Shown: positions 38,399-40,182 of the stretch, in pieces
How positions within the stretch are numbered: position 1 is the stretch's first letter
Layout: the number at the start of each line of letters is the position of its first letter
Notes under the pieces: model-generated
What the model saw: only the letters and a program-made list of their open reading frames with translations
Databases searched by the model: none
Told to the model about the DNA's origin: nothing
Assembly (NCBI GenBank): GCA_002404055.1
Contig: DHIZ01000220.1
Span: forward strand, 1-40,182
Direction: 5' to 3'
Length of the DNA: 40,182 nucleotides
Origin: Chloroflexi bacterium UBA4733
GTDB taxonomy: Bacteria; Chloroflexota; UBA4733
Position numbers and translations under genes: made by a program

Positions 38399-40182
38399 AT
38401 GACCGTCATGCATGTCGCAGAGTTAGCAGTGCTTGTCTCGCTGGCGGTACCGGTGTTGACGTTGCGTCGGACCTGGCAACCGGCCCTCCAACGCCTGCCC
38501 GCGCGCGTTGATGGTCGCCGTGCCGGCAGGATGTTCCTGCTGGGTGCGTTCCTCATGACGATGGCGTCGGCGCCGGGGCTGGTGGGGGCGCCGAACGTGC
38601 AGGCGCAAGGCGCCTCGGCCACAGCCACGCCTGCGGCGAAATCGAGCGCGACCACGACAGCAGCCGCGGCAAAGGCTGGCGCCGTTACGGCGAAACAGGC
38701 GGCCGAGCCCGGTATCTCGGCCAATTTTGGTCCAACGGAACCCTACTACAGCGATGTTCTGGCCGGCTGGATGAGTCAGCAGTATCCTGACGCCACGCAG
38801 ACGATTGATATCCCGGTGCTGAAGTACAACGATGCCAGCGGCGGCACTTACTGCGCGGCGCCGAAGACACAGGTTGGCTCTACCGGCGTCAACCTGGGTA
38901 CCGCTCAGGTCTGCGTTCCGGCCAGTCCAACGACGACCAGCGTCTCCAGCACGTTGTTGGAAAGCACGCCGGAAGCCGGCAACGTCCACTATTGCACGGC
39001 CGATATCAGCGCCACATCAGCCAAGCAGGGCTACTGCGCCGCCAGCGTTGGTGGCAAATCCAACGTGCTGCTTTGGAACAACGAGGACGGCTCCTTGACC
39101 TGGAACATCAACGTCGCGCAGACTGGTCGCTACGACTTGCTGGTCGATTACTACGCCATCCCTGGCAAGGATGCCTCCATCGGGCGTGAGGTGCTGATTG
39201 ATGGCAAGTATCAGTACCTGGAAGCCCATCGCATCGCCTTCAGTCGGGTCTGGACCAATGCCGGGCCAGTCACGCAGGACAACCAGGGCAACGACATTCG
39301 ACCGCCGGTGAAGGAGTCTCGCTCCTGGCGCTCAGTGCGGGCGAACGACTCGCTCGGTATGACGCGCGATCCGCTGGAGTTTTACCTGACGGCCGGCCAG
39401 CACACATTGGAGTTGAACTCTGTACGCGAGCCGATGGCGCTTGCTTCCTTGCAGCTCGTGCCGCCGCTCCAGCAGCCGACCTATCAGCAGGCCCTTGCCC
39501 AGTGGCAAGCGCAAGGTCTGAAGCCGGCAAACAACGTCACGTTGACCGTTCAGGCGGAGGATGCCACTGCCCGTAACGACCCGACGATCCGCGATGAGAC
39601 CTCAAACGATCCGTACAGCGAGCCGTACTCCTTCGGTCATATTCGACTGAATACCTACGGCGGCAACAACTGGCATCAGGGCAGTCAGTGGGTTGAGTGG
39701 ACGTTCGCTGTGCCCCAGGATGGTCTCTATGCGATGACCTTCCGGGTGAACCAGGGCGGCCAGGGGCACATGAACGTCTACCGGGATATCCAGCTTGACA
39801 ACCAGTTCCAGTATCAGGAATTGAAACAGTTTCCGATCGGCTTCTCGCTCTTCTGGGAAAATATCTGCGTCTGCGACGCGCAGGGACAGCCCTACATGTT
39901 GCACCTCACGAAGGGCACGCATGTGCTCAAGATGACTGATCGGGTGGGGCCGGTTCGCCAGACAGTGCAAGATTTGCAAACCGTCGTGCAGGAGATCGGC
40001 TATTGGCAGCGCCGGATCGAGTTGATCACCGGCCAGCATCCCGACCCGAACCTGGAATACGATCTCCCTGCCAAGATGACCGACTTGCTGCCGTCCTTCA
40101 CCGCGATGGCGAACAAGCTGGATGCCAACGTCAAGCTGCTCTCTGATCTGAATGACGGGCACATACCGGATACCGCCAACTC
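38399..40182 (+). CDS. Large secreted protein with carbohydrate-binding-like modules, probable sugar-ABC-type solute-binding protein (3' end outside window)
   Basis: An open frame of 594 codons to the window edge. The N-terminus holds two hydrophobic stretches; the second, FLLGAFLMTMASAPGLVGA before a QAQG site, looks like a signal peptide, followed by a Thr/Ala/Lys-rich linker. At about residues 200-355 and 380-510 there are beta-sandwich-like segments (WNNEDGSLTWNINVAQTGRYDLLVDYY, GSQWVEWTFAVPQDGLYAMTFRVNQ) typical of modules that bind glycans. Proteins of this layout in Gram-positives and Chloroflexota are large extracellular sugar-binding proteins of ABC importers. The binding core is probably beyond the edge. 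GGAAGG precedes the ATG. It is divergent from rhaEW, which suggests rhamnose-containing glycan use. Confidence 0.7.
   Translation, partial: MTVMHVAELAVLVSLAVPVLTLRRTWQPALQRLPARVDGRRAGRMFLLGAFLMTMASAPGLVGAPNVQAQGASATATPAAKSSATTTAAAAKAGAVTAKQAAEPGISANFGPTEPYYSDVLAGWMSQQYPDATQTIDIPVLKYNDASGGTYCAAPKTQVGSTGVNLGTAQVCVPASPTTTSVSSTLLESTPEAGNVHYCTADISATSAKQGYCAASVGGKSNVLLWNNEDGSLTWNINVAQTGRYDLLVDYYAIPGKDASIGREVLIDGKYQYLEAHRIAFSRVWTNAGPVTQDNQGNDIRPPVKESRSWRSVRANDSLGMTRDPLEFYLTAGQHTLELNSVREPMALASLQLVPPLQQPTYQQALAQWQAQGLKPANNVTLTVQAEDATARNDPTIRDETSNDPYSEPYSFGHIRLNTYGGNNWHQGSQWVEWTFAVPQDGLYAMTFRVNQGGQGHMNVYRDIQLDNQFQYQELKQFPIGFSLFWENICVCDAQGQPYMLHLTKGTHVLKMTDRVGPVRQTVQDLQTVVQEIGYWQRRIELITGQHPDPNLEYDLPAKMTDLLPSFTAMANKLDANVKLLSDLNDGHIPDTAN

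Overview
The window comes from a GC-rich bacterium, most plausibly a Chloroflexota (Thermomicrobia- or Ktedonobacteria-like) genome. This is inferred from the gene mix rather than from a marker gene: a fused rhamnulose-phosphate aldolase/lactaldehyde dehydrogenase, a class III cyclase joined to an ATPase and TPR-like repeats, an archaeal-style NurA-HerA-Mre11-Rad50 operon, many toxin-antitoxin pairs, and a sugar-binding protein with carbohydrate-binding-like modules. I saw no rRNA, tRNA, CRISPR array or complete insertion sequence.

Region by region. 1-1192: 3' part of moeA. 1211-4082 (minus): a sulfur-carrier operon of an O-phosphoserine-type cysteine synthase (CysM), a MoaD/CysO-like carrier fused to its E1 enzyme, a JAMM protease and a rhodanese. 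It has a recognisable promoter and a CsoR/CstR-like operator. 4222-6599: a toxin-antitoxin patch (MazEF, DUF433/DUF5615, an orphan DUF433, and a PIN module whose toxin has lost its N-terminal half). 6632-13962 (minus): rad50, mre11, herA, a HAS-barrel gene and nurA in one tightly overlapped operon behind a good promoter. 14119-15495: a cysteine-rich protein with an HExxE-like motif and a divergent unknown gene. 15626-21382: dehydratase, degenerate ketosynthase, ketoreductase, active ketosynthase, carrier protein and AMP-ligase, which together look like a small reducing type II polyketide or specialised fatty-acid pathway. A 154-bp palindromic element interrupts it. 21745-22472: moaD and moaE. 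22494-22969: RelBE. 22976-24325: lysA. 24428-26298: a MazF-type toxin behind a tiny ORF, a peroxiredoxin, and a RelE-like/Phd-like pair. 26461-29868: decayed secreted-protein genes plus short ORFs. 30462-31700: cupin, SnoaL-like and EthD-like genes. 31697-31982: a foldback element lying exactly in the shared stop codons of two convergent ORFs. 32181-33209: an O-methyltransferase. 33368-36070: the cyclase-ATPase. 36104-38164: the rhamnose enzyme, divergent from the start of a carbohydrate-binding lipoprotein-like or secreted gene that runs off the end.

How the genes work together. Molybdenum-cofactor genes at both ends of the first 22 kb share ubiquitin-like sulfur chemistry with the cysteine operon. 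The JAMM protease could act both on the internal Gly-Gly of the fused carrier and on the MoaD here, which carries ten residues beyond its Gly-Gly. The repair operon is a complete DNA-end-resection set. The ketosynthase cluster has every step for building and reducing a chain on a carrier protein, but no acyltransferase, thioesterase or exporter in this window. The right end looks like rhamnose or rhamnose-containing polysaccharide use.
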